Assembly: GCA_964568985.1 (NCBI GenBank)
Contig: CAZMSP010000003.1
Span: forward strand, 1 to 40,222
From: CAZBWE01 sp964568985
GTDB taxonomy: Bacteria; Planctomycetota; Phycisphaerae; Sedimentisphaerales; Anaerobacaceae
DNA: 40,222 nt
Direction: 5' to 3'
Below are positions 39,075 to 40,222 of the stretch, in pieces (position 1 is the first letter of the stretch; each line of letters begins with the position of its first letter). The notes beneath the pieces are model-generated. The model worked only from the letters and a program-made list of their open reading frames with translations. It was not told the origin of the DNA and did no database searches. The position numbers were made by a program, and so were the translations under genes.

Positions 39075-40222
39075 ATGGCCCATGAACATTTACATTTTAA
39101 GCAGGATATCGCTGCTGAGCATACCCACAGCAAGCAGATTCGCATCAGTATAGCCCTATTGGGGACATTGGCAGGTGGAATGCTGCTGATAAGCAGCGGT
39201 ATCGCTCGCTCGAAGTATCTCTATGGCATCGGCAGCTTTCAATCCGAGTTTTTAGCAATGGTTGGCGCGATACTGCTGGGCGCTCCCATCGTTCTGCATG
39301 CAATAAAGAGTATTATCAAAAAAGAAATGCACATGGATGAGCTGGTAGCGTTGGCAATACTGGCCGCCTTTGCGACAGGAAAATACGCCACTGCAGGTAT
39401 CGTTGCATTTTTCATGCTCTTAAGCGAGCTGATCGAAACCCGTACCGCTCTCGGTGCTCGCACCTCAATTGAGTCGTTGATAAAGCTGACACCCACAAAG
39501 GCAAATCTTCTCAATAACAATGGTAGTGAAAAAGAAGTAAACGTAAGCAGCTTAAAGCCCGGTGATTGTATCCGTGTCCGACCCGGTGACAACATACCGG
39601 CAGATGGCGAAGTTATCAAAGGGCTCAGCTCCATCAATGAGGCAACAATAACGGGTGAATCCTTACCCGTTGATAAAGTTCCGGGCATGCAGGTCTTCGC
39701 CGGCACAAATAACCTAACAGGTGTACTGGATATCACCGTAACCAAAGCCGGCAAAGATACCACTCTCGGCAAAGTCCAGTCATTGATTATACAGGCTGAG
39801 CAGACGAAGATACCGATTATGCGAATAATCGACCGCTATGTTCAATGGTACACGCCGACGATTTTGATGGTTGCAGGCATAGTTTTGTTTTTTACCGGCG
39901 ATATTAACAGAGCGATTACTATACTTGTCATTTCGTGTCCCTGTGCCTTGATTCTGGCAACACCAACGGCAATGGTGGCAGCGATTTCAGCTTCGGCACG
40001 GCTTGGCATCCTGATAAAGAATGTTGCTGACCTTGAGATTGCAGGCAAGATGACAGCGCTGGTGTTTGACAAAACAGGAACTGTTACAACCGGCAGATTG
40101 TATGTCACCAAGCTGACTCCAGCCGAAGGTGTTGAACCGGCTGAGCTGCTAACCGCGGCTGCCTCAGCCGAGCAAATGAGCAAACACCCCGCTGCAAGAG
40201 CGCTGCAGGAAGTAGCCAAAGA
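39075..40222 (+). CDS. Heavy-metal-translocating P-type ATPase (P1B, CPC motif), 3' end beyond window
   Basis: P1B ATPases pump copper, zinc or related metals using an aspartyl-phosphate cycle. The 382 codons present contain most of the key motifs: TGESLPVDKV in the actuator domain (TGES 193-196), ISCPCALILATP in the transmembrane metal site (CPC 288-290), the phosphorylation motif DKTGT (332-336) and SKHPAARA with the HP dipeptide (371-372). The N-terminus is short and His-rich (MAHEHLHFKQDIAAEHTHSK) and has no HMA metal-binding domain. CPC allows copper or zinc/cadmium, and the specific metal cannot be told without the later transmembrane residues. The frame is open at 40222, so the gene is truncated. 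It lies 41 bp after the third SPFH gene. Confidence 0.93.
   Translation, partial: MAHEHLHFKQDIAAEHTHSKQIRISIALLGTLAGGMLLISSGIARSKYLYGIGSFQSEFLAMVGAILLGAPIVLHAIKSIIKKEMHMDELVALAILAAFATGKYATAGIVAFFMLLSELIETRTALGARTSIESLIKLTPTKANLLNNNGSEKEVNVSSLKPGDCIRVRPGDNIPADGEVIKGLSSINEATITGESLPVDKVPGMQVFAGTNNLTGVLDITVTKAGKDTTLGKVQSLIIQAEQTKIPIMRIIDRYVQWYTPTILMVAGIVLFFTGDINRAITILVISCPCALILATPTAMVAAISASARLGILIKNVADLEIAGKMTALVFDKTGTVTTGRLYVTKLTPAEGVEPAELLTAAASAEQMSKHPAARALQEVAK

Overview
The window looks like a piece of a planctomycete chromosome, most likely class Phycisphaerae near Sedimentisphaerales. This is inferred from style, not from a search. It has secreted proteins ending in dockerin-like repeats, a GH44 polysaccharidase, GLUG repeats, an LPS Kdo transferase (a Gram-negative envelope) and many unrelated operons separated by short palindromic repeats. 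I see no prophage, insertion sequence, transposase, integrase, CRISPR array or plasmid gene. The genes are mainly chromosomal housekeeping with some lineage-specific pieces.

Layout. 1-728: 3' end of mfd. 729-2855: promoter, long structured leader and a secreted GH44 glycanase with dockerin. 2874-4808: two divergent lipoprotein genes, one a PpiC-type prolyl isomerase. 4862-7055: acpS and mnmG, overlapping. 7062-11949: hisA, a tRNA-Ser(CGA) on the opposite strand, holA and gyrA. 12210-13822: an unknown polytopic membrane protein and a long-tailed CsrA. 14067-17837: a fused EtfB-EtfA and an ETF-quinone oxidoreductase. 18207-19743: a corrinoid methyl-carrier protein and a membrane thioredoxin-like protein. 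19819-20574: a MazG-like hydrolase and an Rrf2 regulator. 20989-23460: an STAS anti-anti-sigma protein, an RsbW-type kinase, a lipoprotein amidase and an unknown protein. 23640-25115: a cytoplasmic GH10-like protein that has lost both catalytic glutamates. 25215-29755: a HhH protein, an M3 peptidase, two proteins of unknown role and a homocysteine methyltransferase. 29799-34557: a cohesin-like/GLUG/dockerin protein, WaaA, an ArgA-like acetyltransferase and an ABC-2 permease. 34739-40222: three consecutive SPFH (HflK/HflC-type) proteins followed by a CPC-type metal P-ATPase that runs off the end.

How the genes may work together. The fused ETF and ETF-QO together hold all four parts of a FixABCX-type electron pathway in two polypeptides. 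The corrinoid protein and the homocysteine methyltransferase correspond to two modules of methionine synthase on separate genes. The SPFH trio with the metal ATPase is one tight same-strand run and is the strongest candidate for an undescribed system. The degenerate GH10 protein is the strongest single-gene oddity. Several families of palindromic or low-complexity repeats are scattered between genes. In two places, the PpiC lipoprotein and WaaA, such repeats lie inside the reading frame.
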